The translations under genes were made by a program, and so were the position numbers. The notes below the pieces were generated by a model that ran no database searches, was not told where the DNA came from, and was given only the letters and a program-made list of their open reading frames with translations. From contig NGZR01000006.1 in the NCBI GenBank assembly GCA_002197995.1, positions 2,717,001 through 2,781,000 of the forward strand: DNA of 64,000 nt, given 5' to 3'. Of the stretch, positions 12,020 through 23,988 are shown piece after piece. Every line of letters begins with the position of its first letter. The first letter of the stretch is position 1. Origin of the DNA: Gaeumannomyces sp. JS-464 (taxonomy: Eukaryota > Ascomycota > Sordariomycetes > Magnaporthales > Magnaporthaceae).

Positions 12020-15000
12020 ACTGCTTTAGCCGCGCCGGAGGGCTTGGCTGTTAAGGGTAAGCCTCGTAATATTTCCTTAGGACTTTAAGCGCTTTTTTAA
12101 AGTTTTCGGCCGGGTATTAGGCCGGGTCGGGGTCCCATTTTTTCCACTCGATTTGGTATTGTAATTTGCCGTAATAAACCCGTAACAACTTTATATAGTT
12201 TACCACCTATTCCTTTTTTCCCTTTTCGTTCACGTATTCGGCTGCCGGTTTTGGTGGCTTTTACCTTTTTATCGGGTTGTTGCTATATTTGCGTAAGCGG
12301 TTTACATGGTATACCGTCGATTTTTTTCAACCTTTTGGCATTTCGAGCTTATAAAAATGCCCTTTTTTAGCTTTAATTAGGAAGTGTTTTTTTATTATAG
12401 GAAAGTTTAACTTATCGGTAAGGCGATCCGTAAGGCCAGTTTTGCGGAAAATGAACATTCGATCGCTAATACCGAAATCCGGCTTTTTTCGGTACTTATT
12501 AGCTTGTTGCGTTATGCGGTTTTGGCTTTTTTGCAAAGTGTTTTTGGCCGTTTCGGCGTACTTTTGCAATCGATTTATAAGCGCCTAAGCCTTTGCGCGG
12601 GTAATCCGTTCCGCGGCCGCCATACTACCAAACTCCTTCGTATAACGCTTCCAATCGAAATAGCATAATAGGAGGAAGCCAATTGTTACCTCGTATAAGG
12701 ATATGCCACTTAGCGCTTTATAAAAAAGCGAGGTTTGCATTTAGTTTAAAACCGGGATCGCTTCGTCCCAATCGTTTTGAAAATGATTAACGAACATCCG
12801 TAATCGCTAATTTAAGTAAGCGTTTATAATTTCCGCTGAGCCGGCCGATTGTAAATGTTTTAAATTAAAAAGTTTCCAGTTTATGCCTAAAACGGCCGCC
12901 AGCTTATTGGTAAAGGCCGATACAAATTAAAAGCTTCGGTTTAATCCCACGGTGGCTAAAAATCCCTAAATCCGCCATAGTCCCTCGTAAAACATTATAA
13001 TTGCGTTTTTGGCCGTGGCCGTTTTTTTGTATAGGACGGTTTAAAACTTTTTAAAAAACGCATCCATAATTACGAAAGTATTATCGTAGCTTTTACGGGA
13101 AAAAGGCATCGCTTTAAAATTAATAATTAGGTGTTACCTTTGCTAGTAAAAAATTAGGGATCGGGTGTAGTAACCCTAATGTTTTATCTTTTAATCGCTT
13201 TAATAATCGGCAAAGGTAGTTGTTAATATAGCGATTAACGTCCGCGGTTATACCCGGCCATTAATATTAGGCAGTAATTAACCGTTTCGTTTTATTCCGG
13301 CCGGGGTATCCCGTGGCTAAGCTATTATAAGCTTCCTGTATTACTTTAGTAATTAAAATCGGATTTTTTTCTTTTAGCACTATTAGCTTGCCGTAACGAA
13401 GGAGGTATTTTTCGGTAATGGTCGTTTACTTAAGCTTCCCGTTAGCAGCCTTTTGCTTATCCGGGAAAAGCGAAGTGGCTGTTAGGTTTGCTTTTAACAC
13501 CTTATCTGCGAGCATTATCCTTTTAACCGTGCTATTTGCAATGCTCGGCTTATTTATTAGGAAGGCCTTTTTTAAATCCAGCACGAAAATTTCGTTTATT
13601 CCGGTTTCGCGATAGCGGAAAACTTTTATAATGCGCTCGGCGTTCCGTTTTTCCTTTTGCGTCGCCAGCTTTTCCGTTTTTTTTGTTAGGGCGTTTACGG
13701 CGGCGTTTTTAAATCCCGGCCGGTACGTGATTTCGAAATGGTATTAAGCTATAAAATCCGCCCAGCCTGCCTGCCTTATGTTAAGTAATCTTTTGGTTAA
13801 GAAATATTTAAGCGTTTTATAATTAGTAACGACGAGGAAAGGCTTTAACAATTCCACTAGTTCGGAACGCTATGCTTTTAAAGCCCGAACCACGGCCAAA
13901 AGTTCCTTATTATATGCCCCGTAATTATATTCCGCTAGCGTTATGGTTTTTAAAAAAAAGGCAACTGGGTGCTAATCCCCGTTTTTAAATAGCTAGCTTA
14001 GCACGCCGGCTATTACTCCGTTAAACGCGTTTATTTCGACCCGAGTTTCCAAATCCTGCTTAAAATGGCGCAATATGGGGGCTAATAGCAATCGTCGTTT
14101 TAAATCGTCGAACGCTTCCTATTAAAGGTCCTTTTATAAAAACGGGACGTTTTTTCTAGTTAAGCCCGTTAACGGCTTAGCTAATTTGTTATACTCCGGT
14201 ACGAACTTTTTGTAAAAGTTGCAAAAACTAAAAAAAACTAAATTCTTTTAACGGTGGTCGGCTTTTTCCAATTGCGAATAGCGGCAACCTTATTAAAATC
14301 AACCTTAATGCTTTTAATTCCGATAATAAACCCGAGGAATTTTGTGCGGGTTATATGGAATTCGCATTTTTTAATGTCCGCTTAAAAGCCGGCCTTTTAA
14401 AGCTTTTTAAGCACTTTTTTTACGTAAATCCGGTATTTATTAAAGTTATCGAATTAAATTAAAATGTCGTTAATATAAGCCGAATAAAAATCGTTTAAAT
14501 ATTTTATTAATGTTAAATTAATGAATTTTTAAAAGGTGGTAGGTTTATTTATAAAGCCGAACGGGAAAATTTTATACCGGAACGTCCCGTATTTCGTTCG
14601 GAAAGTTGTTAGGTTTTCCATGCCTTTCGCTATGCGGATGCGGTAAAAGGTTTAACGGATATCGATTTTAGTAAAAATCCGTGCTTATCCGATTTTAGCC
14701 AGCGTTTTTTCGATTAAAAGCAATAAATGGACGTTTTTTTTGGTTAATGCGTTAAGCTTCCGGTAATTTACGCATAATCGGAGTTCCCCGTTAGCTTTTT
14801 TCGCGAATAAAATAAGCGCTGCCTATAAAGCGGTGCTTAGTTCCAAAAACCCTTTATAAAGGTTTTTTCGGAAGTATTATCGGCACGCTTTTAATTCCTC
14901 CAGCGTTATTTTATATAATGGGCTAAATTTAGCGTTTAAAGGTCGCTTTCCAAGTTAATAAAATGGTCGACCCCCGGTTTTTTCGAAAGCAGCTTATTAA

Positions 15001-17950
15001 AATCCGCTTTGCTAAAATTGCGGAATAAGTCGTGGTATTTTGCAAACACCGCGTTTTAAGCTTTTTATTTAAACTCCTCCTTATCGTATGGCAAAAAGTC
15101 TTTTAGTTTATGTTTTATTTCCTTTTTATTTTAAATAAAACGGTCGATTTCGTAAAAGGTCGTAGTAAAAACTTTGGTTTTTTTTAAAAACGCTATTTTA
15201 TAAAAGCTTACGGCTTTTAAATAAGCGATATCGATTTTTTTTATACCATTTTACAATATCCTTTGCTATAATGTAATGGCTTTAACCGTTTTATTCGAAG
15301 CGCTTCTTTTTAATTTTAAGCTTTACGAAAAAAACGGGCTCGCGTTTCGGAAGCTCGGCTAAAGTGTTATCCGCAAATGCCTTTTGCATTTTAGCAATGC
15401 CCTTTTCCCATTCGAATAGCTTTTCGGGGTTTTTTTTAGCAAAATAAGCTGTATACGTTTAAACTGCTTCGGCTTTTCCGTTACGGGCTTTTCGGGCCGC
15501 TTAATTACCAGCTCGCTAATCTTTTTTTCCATAACGGTTTAATGCTAATCGTTATAACAGTTTACTTACGGCGTTTATCTTTAATTTCCATGCGGCGGTT
15601 TCGTTTAAGCATTTCCCTATTTTAAGCCGGGTTCGAAAGCAGCTTTCCGGATTTATTTATATAAATGTCGGCGAGGGCGGGCGTTAAAAGCATATGGTTT
15701 GGAAAAAGCAGCATTCGGTAGTAGCAATCCATTGCGGTATCGTGGTAATCCAAAAATTTGCGGCCGATAATAACATTTTGCTTTATATTAAGGATTAGCA
15801 TAGGTTATTCGGGGATACTCCGGTTTTAAATCCGTAAGTGGAAAAGCAACGTTACGTTTACTAATTAAACTCCCTCGCCCTAATATCCTTTTACGGCTTA
15901 AGGTTCGAAATTAACGATTATGCGGCTTTTAAAGTTCCTCCGCATTTTTTTCGCAAATCGTAAGCTAACGAAAATATAGCCGTTCGTTTTAATGTTAATT
16001 AGCGTAATAGTAAAAAAGGAAAATCCATTTTGTAAAATTAAGCAATTTATTATTATTAGGTTGCCACCCAAATATTTGGAAAAAAAGTTAAATGGTATTT
16101 TCCCGCTTAAGCTAAGTGCCAATATACATGTTTTTAAAATAAAGTTTAATTGCTTTAAAGTTAGGCGTTTTCCGAACCGCCTTCGGTTTTTCCGGCTTTA
16201 AGCGCTTTATAATTCGACTGGTATTGCTAGCATTTGCTAACGATTTCGTTAAAGCGCGCTTTTCGGTTTTATGCAATAATTTTAAAAAAATAAGTTTTGG
16301 AAATGTGTTTTAGCTTTTTACAAGTAAAGCAGCGACCTTTTTGGATAAATTTCCTTATTTTTTTAAGGCAAAGTCGGGTTAAAAACGGAGTTGTAAATGG
16401 TTTGCTTAGCAAGCCGGTCGCCGAAAATCGCGGGCGGCCGTTACCGTTTCCTTTTATACCGGTGTTCGTACCGGTTTTGGATTTTTTAACTCGATTTTAT
16501 TAGTTTTACTTTTACCGAAAAGCCACTTTTTAAACGGTGCGCGAAAATTTATCGAAATCGATGGTGCTATTAAAGTAAGCCATAATTATTTAAATTTTTA
16601 TGCCGGAAAAAAGTCGTTTATAAAACTTTCTTTTTTAATTTCTTTTAACCACCCGGCATTTTCCGGCAAAGCGAATAAAATTGCGCTTAAAAACGTTAAA
16701 ATCCTCGTTTAGCTTTATAGCAAGTTTTTCCATTTCGCGTAAACGCGCTTTTTTATGTCCGGGTTGTAATGCTTTTGCTAAAAATGCGTTATTAAGCGGA
16801 AATAGCTATTAATGCAATTAAAATGGTCGGCCCGGAAATACGGTTGCAAAACTTTAACGGCCGTGCTTTTTAATCGAAATTTAACGTAAAAGAACTTTTT
16901 ATCGTCGGTTTAAAACATATAGGCGTTTACCGCCATTTTTTTTTAACACGCTAATGTTAAATTTTAAATTTAATATCGTTTTTATTTACTTTAGTATAAT
17001 ATACCGGGGGGTCCTTTATGCGAGGTTTAAAGCCCGTTAAAGCTGCAAAAATATGGGATATAACTGTTTCCAAGGTTTCGCCTTTTGTATTAAGTCGGAA
17101 GTTAATTCCGAAAGCCGTGTTTAAAACGGGGGCCTTTTTAATTTGCTTTTTAAACTGTTTGTTTTAAATGCCGAAGTTCGTAACCGCTGCTTAAAAGCCG
17201 GTAATAATGTCGAAATCCTACTTAGCTTAGTTAAGCAATTGTTAAATAACGTCCGAACTGGTGGTTTTCGTCGTTTGCTTCGAAATTTCGCCCAGCTTTT
17301 GGGTTTACCACTAAAATGCTTCCACATTTTTATTTATTCCCTCGCATTTAAAATGCAGCGAACGGAGCTAAGCCTAAATAGCGGCTAGCAAAAGGTTTCG
17401 CAGTTTAACCTTATCGAAAATAGCTATTGGGTGTGTTTTAAAAAAAGTGGCGAAAGTGCTAAAATCGTAAACGCCGTTTAGGTTCGGCGTAATTTGCTAT
17501 CCGGCTTCGGAAAGCATTTGAAAGTGAAAAGCAAAGGACTTTTTGCCACCCTTTGTAAAGTGGATTGCCGACCTTTCGACCTGGTTTTTAATTTTTTGGT
17601 CGTAATTGTCGAGGGTTATTACGTAGCAAATTTAGTTCATTTTTACCGCGATGTAAGCTTTATTACCTTTTTACGTTATATTTTCGGCGTTATTTATATC
17701 GCTTTGGAGGCCTTTTTTAAAAGTTTCGATACGGGCGGCCCTTATGTTAATATGGGAATAACTCCGGCCGGTAAAAATGGAGCTACGGCGATCACTGCTT
17801 AAAGCGTTCCGGGTTAACGTTCCGAGTTTTTTAAGGTTAAATTGCACCGCTTTACGGGCCGTTTCCTTATTCGTCGCGCGCTTTTCCAAAATAAGCGCCA
17901 TTTTTGCTATGCGTATGGTAACGCTTTTCTTTTGTTTTTTATTTTGCAAA
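12020..17950 (-). pseudogene. Gag-pol relic of the nested chromovirus
   Basis: Readable minus-strand blocks, in order:
- gag-like frames at 17,671-17,949 and 17,121-17,327;
- a zinc-knuckle piece RCFTCKK near 16,320;
- a protease block at 15,898-16,122 with NIKTNGY where active members have DTGANGY;
- RT near 14,460-14,570 with PFGFINKPTTF and YINDIL (usual YxDDIL);
- RNase H near 13,740-13,900 (SRELLAVVRALKAWR in degraded form, then VTNYKTLKYFLT);
- a post-integrase block at 12,327-12,569 (QQANKYRKKPDF);
- a chromodomain near 12,050-12,190 (YQIEWKKWDPDPA).
All three catalytic Asp changes visible are Asp to Asn. The relic has no coding capacity. Confidence 0.85.
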
Positions 17951-18085
17951 TGCGGGTTTTTTCCGGGTCCGGTTTAAACTGGTGCTGCGTTAGGTAAACG
18001 CGTTTGGTTTTTTTTGGGTTTTGGTCGGTAAGGGATATTTTAAATGCCTTTTTAAGCAATGGGGAATTGGGGTTAAGCTTTAAAT

Positions 18086-18307
18086 TGTTACGATTGCCGT
18101 TGGGAAAAAAGGCTGGCTGTAATATACCTTAAACTTAAAGCTATTTAAAGCTAAGGAACAGGAAAGAAAAAGTGGTGCGGAGCACCGGGATTAATTGGCA
18201 GGGTTTTCCGTGCAGCTAATTGGTGCACGGGCTAATGGCCACCACGTAACCCCCGTGCTTTGGCCTTAATAGGGTGGAAGCTCGCGAGGGCCCGCCACGT
18301 TATAACA
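18086..18307 (-). repeat. LTR (5' LTR of the minus-strand element)
   Basis: This is the same length and has the same ends as the LTR at 11,632-11,853. It is followed by the pentamer TGAAC and then by the last five bases of the interrupted pogo element. Confidence 0.9.
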
Positions 18308-21300
18308 TGAACTACGTTACGGGATTTTATAAAGGAAAAAGAAAAACGAAACGAAGCGAATATGCATCGATTACCGCTCGTTAAACGAGGCTACGGTTAA
18401 AAATCGATATTTTTTGCTTTTTATTAATAAATTACGCGATAAGTTCGGTAAAGCTTAGTATTTTACGGTTTTAAACTTACGGAAAGCTTATAACTTAATA
18501 CGGATTAAAAAAGGCTAAAAATGGTTTACGGTTTTTAAAATAAAACTTAAATATTACGAGTTTTTAGTAATAACTTTCGGGTTTATTAATGCATTAACCA
18601 CGTTTTAAAAAATAATTAACCATATATTACGCGAATATCTTAAACGTTTTCGTTTTCGAGTATTTAAATAATATTTTAATTTTTTCGAAAACGATAAAAA
18701 AATATAAACAATATATATATAAAATGCTTTAAAAACTGTTTAATATAAACCTTTTCGTTAAAACAAAAAAGTGCGAATGGCATTTGTAAAAAGTCGCTTT
18801 TTTAAAATTTATAGTTATATTTAAACAAGTTTGCATAAATTTTAAAAAAGTTAAAAAAGTTAAAAAATGGTTTATATTTAAAAACGTTACGAAAGTACTA
18901 AGGTTTTTAAAGTTTTTAAACTTTTATTAACGGTTTATTTGTAATTATAGCAAAATTGCTATATTATTTACGAGTTTTACTAAAAATAACCACTAGTTTT
19001 ATTAGAAAAGGTAAAAATAAAAAGCTTTTAAGCAATTACAAAACGCCGTATTAAAAAAGCCAATGCTAGTACTTTTAAACTTAAAAAAACCTTTTAAAGT
19101 TAAAATTAACGCGTCGGATTACGCGATCGGCGGCTAATTTAAACAACGAAACGATTAAAAACAGTTGCACTTTTGCGCGTTTTTTTCGCAAAAGTTAAAT
19201 AAATTTAAATTAAATTACTAAATTTATAATAAAAAACTTTTAGCAATTATTTAAGCATTTAAAAAGTGGCGGCCACATTTTTATAAAGCGAAGCATTAAA
19301 TTGTAATATATATAAATTATAAAAACTTAACACATTTTACTATTTGCAAAAACCTAAATAAGCGATAAGTTCGTTAAAACGAATTTTTGCAAAATTACGA
19401 TATCCGAATCGAATACCAAAAAAGGTTAAAAAACGGCCGAGCGGACGTTTTAAACCGACGACCGGATTATTAAATCGCAATACTTAAAAAAACACGAGTA
19501 ATTTTAGCGGAAAAACCAAACGGATTTTTAATCCCGGCATAAAAATACGCGTTAAAACGGTTTAATAAGGAAAAGTTTAAACCCTAAAAAAAATCCAATA
19601 AATTTATAACCAGCTGGCATACGGCTATTAAAACGTGAAAAAAAAACGTAAAAACGGTTATAATAATATTACGGGTTCGCAAAAACGTAAGCCGAAATAT
19701 AAAACGCAATAAAAAATTGCGAAAGTTATGCTAAAAACAAAACCAATAGGCATAAACCGTATAAATTGTTATAATTCCTGCTAGTACTAAACGAAGCATA
19801 GCAAAAAGTTATTATAAATTTCGTTATTAAATTTCCCTAATTTAAAAAACCGATAACCGGAATAAAATACGATAATATATTGGTAATAATAAATAAGTTT
19901 ACCAAATATGCCTTATTTTTACCGTAAAAAAAGCTATAACGCTATCGAGTTAACGTATATTTTTATTAAGCACGTAATAGCGGAATACGGTACGCCGAAC
20001 CATTTGGTTACAAATAAAAATAAGCTATTTACGAGCAAATTTTAAAAAAAGCTTATAGCTTTGCTAAAAGCCGAGCACTTTTTATTTACGGCTTACCACT
20101 TTTAAACAAATAAATAAAACAAACGAATTAAACTATAAAATAGTATTTACGTTATTATATTAATTATAAACAAAACGATTAAATATAATTACTTTTTATA
20201 GCTTAGTTCGCTTATAATAGCTTAGTTTATAAAAGCATAAAAATTACACCGTTTTATATAAACTACAGGTTTACGCTTATAGCGTATAAAAAACCTAAGG
20301 TAGGAAAACATGCTTTAATAGCGGAAATATAAATAACGGAATTTACCAAATTGCATAAACATTTTTAAGCAAAGCTAAAAAAGCTGCGGCACCGCATAGC
20401 TATTTAAATAAACAAAAAAAAGATTAAAAAACCGATTTTTAAAAAAGGAAATAGCGTTTATTTTTTTTCGACGCAATATTAAAACAAAACGACCGAGCGA
20501 TAAGTTAAACTATAAAAAACTAGGACTTTTTAAAATATTAAAAAAGGTTTCGAACGTAAATTATAAATTCCAACTACTATTAATTATAAAATCCTACCCG
20601 GTTTTTTATATTTCCTTATTCGAATTAGCATTACCGGGCTTTAAAAGCGACAAATTAATAAAAATTAACCTAAAATAAAAATACAAAATCGAAAAGATTT
20701 TAAATTATAAGCTAAAAAATAAGCCTAAAAAGTACTTAATTAAATGGAAAAAATACGTTTATAAAGAAAACACGTGGGAAAAAAAACCAACCTTATAAAT
20801 TGTTAAACAGCTTTAACGGAATACTGGTAAAAGCACTTATAAAAAGGTTAGCAATAGTAAAAGTGGTTAAAAACCCGATCGCTAACGTGTTAATAATTAG
20901 ATTTCTAGCAATAATCGCATTAAAAGTCGAACTTAAAACCTCCGGCCAATTGGGTAAAACGCGTTACAATTACGCTATACGATTTAAAAAAATTATTAAA
21001 AAAGCTATAATTTACCACGGTTAAAAAAGGAAAGCAGGTCGAGGTTAAAATTAACTTTAAACGCTTATTAATTAAAGGAAACGGCAAAAACCACGGGTAG
21101 CCTAAACTGCGAAGCAGCTTAGTAAGGTTTTTAGTCGGCTTTTTCCCGCTTAATACGTTTTAACTTTTTTACGAAATTAATACCACGGCGTACCGCGCGC
21201 ATTATCTTTTCCAACCATATCCGTTTTTATTTTCGAAAATGGAAAACTTTTTCCTCCGCTTTTTTTAGCTCGGCCTCGAGCTTAAAATGCTGCACGACGA

Positions 21301-21651
21301 TATTTCGGAGCTTTATAAACGAGGGTTTTAAAACGTCGCATTTTAATCGGTTAATCCGAAAGCATTTTATATATCGGGATAAATTTTAAAAAAAAGCTTT
21401 ACATTTTTTACGCTTTAAAACCTCGTAATAATAAAAGTAAAAAGGCATTTTAAAGGAATAAAAAAAATAATCGCTAAAAGCTTTTTACAATTAACGGTTT
21501 TTTTTCGCAAAAAACGCTTCCGCATTCGACCGGACATTTTATTAAAGTAAAAAAGGATAGGAAAAGGTAAAAAAGGAAAGTACTTACTATTAATAAAAAG
21601 CGGGGCGATAAAACGTAGCTAAAAAAACTTGGCTTAAAAAGGGAAACCTAA

Positions 21652-22171
21652 TGTTACGGCCAGCGTATAAACCCTAAAATAATAAAACGGGAAAAGGCTT
21701 TAAATGGTGCCCTCGCCTTATAGCAAAACACGTAAAATTACGTGGTTAAGCGGGATTTGTAAATTTATAACAAAGTACTAAATTTAAGCGGGATTTATAA
21801 ATTTGTTATAAAGCAATAAATTTAAGCGGGATTTGTGGATTGATAACAAAGTAATAAATCCAAACGGGATTTGTAAATTTATAAGAAAGCAATAAATTTA
21901 AAAGGGATTTGTAAATTTATAATAAAGCAATAAATCTAAAAAATTATAAAAGAAAATAGTGTGTATATAAAAAATGGGTTTCTTTTTTTTCCCAAATAAT
22001 TTTAACTAAGGCTTTGGCATTAGTTAACTTAAGTTAGCTTTTAGGCATTTCCTAAAGCAAGCAATTAAATTGTCCTTTTAAATTACGTAATTTTTTATTA
22101 ACCCGATTAGCGATATTGTCCTTCTCGCACCCAAAGTGCCCTATTTTAAAAGCAAACCCCTAATTGTAATA
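21652..22171 (+). repeat. 3' LTR of copy C (520 bp)
   Basis: It starts TGTTACGGCCAG after the purine-rich tract AAAAAGGGAAACC and ends CCCTAATTGTAATA, where RIP has changed the terminal CA to TA. It is about 113 bp longer than the LTR at 8,282, because it has three more units of a 38-bp internal repeat. Confidence 0.8.
21745..21940 (+). repeat. Five 38-bp tandem units inside the LTR
   Basis: Units follow the pattern AAGCGGGATTTGTAAATTTA, then TAACAAAGCAATAAATTT, with point differences. The corresponding part of the LTR at 8,282-8,688 (about 8,360-8,450) has two units. The unit number explains the length difference between the LTRs. Confidence 0.75.
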
Positions 22172-22560
22172 ATTATGTAATACATTATGCAAAATTTATT
22201 ATTTTATTTTATTTTAATTTAATAAAAATATAATGTAAAATTGTTTTATTAAATACTTATACAGTATATTTTTATATATAAATTATTTTTTTCATAATTT
22301 TTTTTATTAATAATAACGCAAATTAAAAACTTAAATATGTTATAATTTATATGCATTTTACTATTAAACGTTAATATTTTACAAGTATTATTTTAAAATA
22401 TATAAAATTTAACTAATACGTATCGTACATTTATTTGTTATTTGTTAATATTAAAATTTGCCTTTTAAATATTATAGTATTATTTACTTTTTATTTATAA
22501 CATTTTGTTTTGCATTTTTAACCTTTTTTTTTTTTTTAAAAAAAAAAAAGGCGTATTTTA
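22172..22560. other. Extremely AT-rich non-coding tract
   Basis: The tract is almost only A and T, with poly-T/poly-A runs at the right end (22,526-22,549), and starts immediately after the last LTR. It has no open frame and no match to the retroelements. It marks the edge between the RIP block and the genic DNA. Confidence 0.6.
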
Positions 22561-23980
22561 TATGCGCGTTTAGTGCTTAAAACCAAAGGCTGCTCAAATT
22601 TGGGTGCTTTAACTTACCGCCTATCGACGAGGACAGCTGGGCAGACAAAAACCAGAGAAATCTCAAAATGCGGAAGGCCTTCGCGGGCGATATCCAAAGC
22701 CAAATCTAAGATACTCGCGACAAAACGCCGCCGGTCTTTAAGAACTATCCGGAATCCCGCCTTACAGCAAGGAGCATCCATTAAAACAGCCTTTAACAAG
22801 CAAGTAAAGAACCATATCTCCGTGTTAGCGGCCAGGTCGTAACCGTTAATGTGCAGTTCCATAGGCTAGCCAACACCCTCGAAAAGCCGGATGGGGAAGG
22901 CAAACAGTGTCGGGATTAGCACAAACAAACTTGAACGAGGTTAAAGAGCGCAAGGAGGCCCTATTAGCATCAAGGAGGAATTACCGGGCTAATGGGATTT
23001 TCAAAGGGCTTAAATATAAAAGGCTTTAATACAATCCGGAATTTTAAAACCCGGGCGGCAAAAGAGTGCAGGTCTTGGTCGGAATGTGTTTATCTCATTC
23101 CAATGGCTACCTGCTTCCGTTGGTTATGTAGTAATTCGTTACATTTTCGCCGGTGCATCCCGCGCTATGCTGCGTGGAACGAACAACAAGCTTTGACAAA
23201 AAGCCGTGAGCACCACGACCGCCAGGCGCAGCTGGAAGTAAAGATCGATCACAGCGGCGGGTTGACGGTTTATGGAAGATTTTTTTTAAAAAAAAAAAGA
23301 ACGGCAAATTAGTGTCAGCTAAATTACCTTGTTTATAAGCGGCTCTGCAAAAGCTTTCTCCCAGGATATCCGCTACTTGCTTAAAAACGACTTCAAGGAG
23401 TAGAAATGTGCTTAAGTGGCCCTTCGTTAGGGCTTTTTTCACACTCGATAGGAGAATCGGGCGAGCTTCTCTTTGGGCAAAGGCATACGCTATACAAAGC
23501 TGATCGACACTGATACGAGCAAGAAAACGAGCTTAGCTGACGTGAGTATGGCATGGGTGCTACTGGTCGGAGGCAGCACAGTGTTACGTTCGTTTGGAAG
23601 CGTACCTGAGCGAATGGACGGGCTTGACATAGGAATCCCTGTGCCTGCTGGTCGATGGAGAATGACGGCTGGGAAATTAAATGGCGCTAGTCAAGGCTCT
23701 GGAGGGGGCAGCAGGCAGACCGGTTCCTTTCCGCTAAGGGCAGCGCTCCCGAAGTCTCACATCAGCGGAGCAACTAAAAAGGTATAGACCTGTTCCGTCG
23801 TCGAGCTGAAGCAGTCACCCATGTCAGCAACACAGCTTGGCCGGTAATCCTTGCTGACGGTAGCCTTTGCCCTCCAGCATGTGATCGAGATAACGCACTT
23901 GTTTATATAGCGGGCTACCTTGCTCCCCTTCTAGTCGACGAACTGGTCGCTTCCTGACCCATCGGTAGCATGGAGTAAAG
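22561..23980. other. Eroded sequence, no supportable gene
   Basis: Base composition becomes balanced here. Short readable peptide pieces occur on the plus strand in changing frames. Examples are PPIDEDSWADKNQRNLKMRK near 22,615-22,680, VTVNVQFHRLANTLEKPDG near 22,840-22,895 and VKERKEALLASRRNYRANG near 22,940-22,995. Stops and frame changes separate them, so this is probably a broken protein-coding repeat or gene. I cannot name the family. The stretch 23,450-23,980 holds the presumed promoter of the next gene and nothing else I can support. Confidence 0.4.
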
Positions 23981-23988
23981 TCTCCAAG

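Larger units (their letters stand above)
11632..18307 (-). mobile_element. Complete but dead chromovirus (6.68 kb) nested in the pogo element
   Basis: Two 222-bp LTRs (11,632-11,853 and 18,086-18,307) bound 6.2 kb of internal sequence read on the minus strand. Flanking pentamers TAAAC (11,627-11,631) and TGAAC (18,308-18,312) look like a 5-bp target duplication with one RIP change. A purine-rich tract (AGGGGAAGGGG on the minus strand) abuts the LTR at 11,853, as expected for the 3' end. Domain order from 18,085 downwards is gag, zinc knuckle, protease, RT, RNase H, integrase, chromodomain. It is a different family from copies A-C and is somewhat less AT-rich, so possibly younger. Confidence 0.9.
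9763..18317 (-). mobile_element. Fot1/pogo-type DNA transposon, itself interrupted
   Basis: Its own sequence is 9,763-11,631 plus the last bases 18,313-18,317, about 1.87 kb. It is flanked by the TA dinucleotide typical of the Tc1/mariner/pogo superfamily (9,761-9,762 and 18,318-18,319). The left end begins ACGTAATTTACCTTTTTATA. The right end, read inward on the minus strand, begins ACGTAGTTTACCCTTTTATG. The inverted termini of about 40 bp differ mainly by C/T and G/A changes. A transposase relic lies on the minus strand. A chromovirus is inserted five bases from its right end. Confidence 0.85.
8282..22171 (+). mobile_element. Ty3/gypsy chromovirus copy C, interrupted by nested insertions
   Basis: The 5' LTR is at 8,282-8,688 and the leader/gag part at 8,689-9,762. 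The element resumes at 18,318 with the pol region (RT at about 18,360, integrase at about 19,810-20,060, chromodomain at about 20,690-20,800) and ends in the 3' LTR at 21,652-22,171. The two halves align to copy B without a gap once 9,763-18,317 is removed. All frames are broken by RIP-type stops. Without the insertions the element would be about 5.3 kb. Confidence 0.85.

Noticed and set aside
22561..23100. Possible LINE ORF1 or KilA-type gene
   Set aside because: Short peptide resemblances only; I could not place a zinc knuckle or any other domain with confidence.
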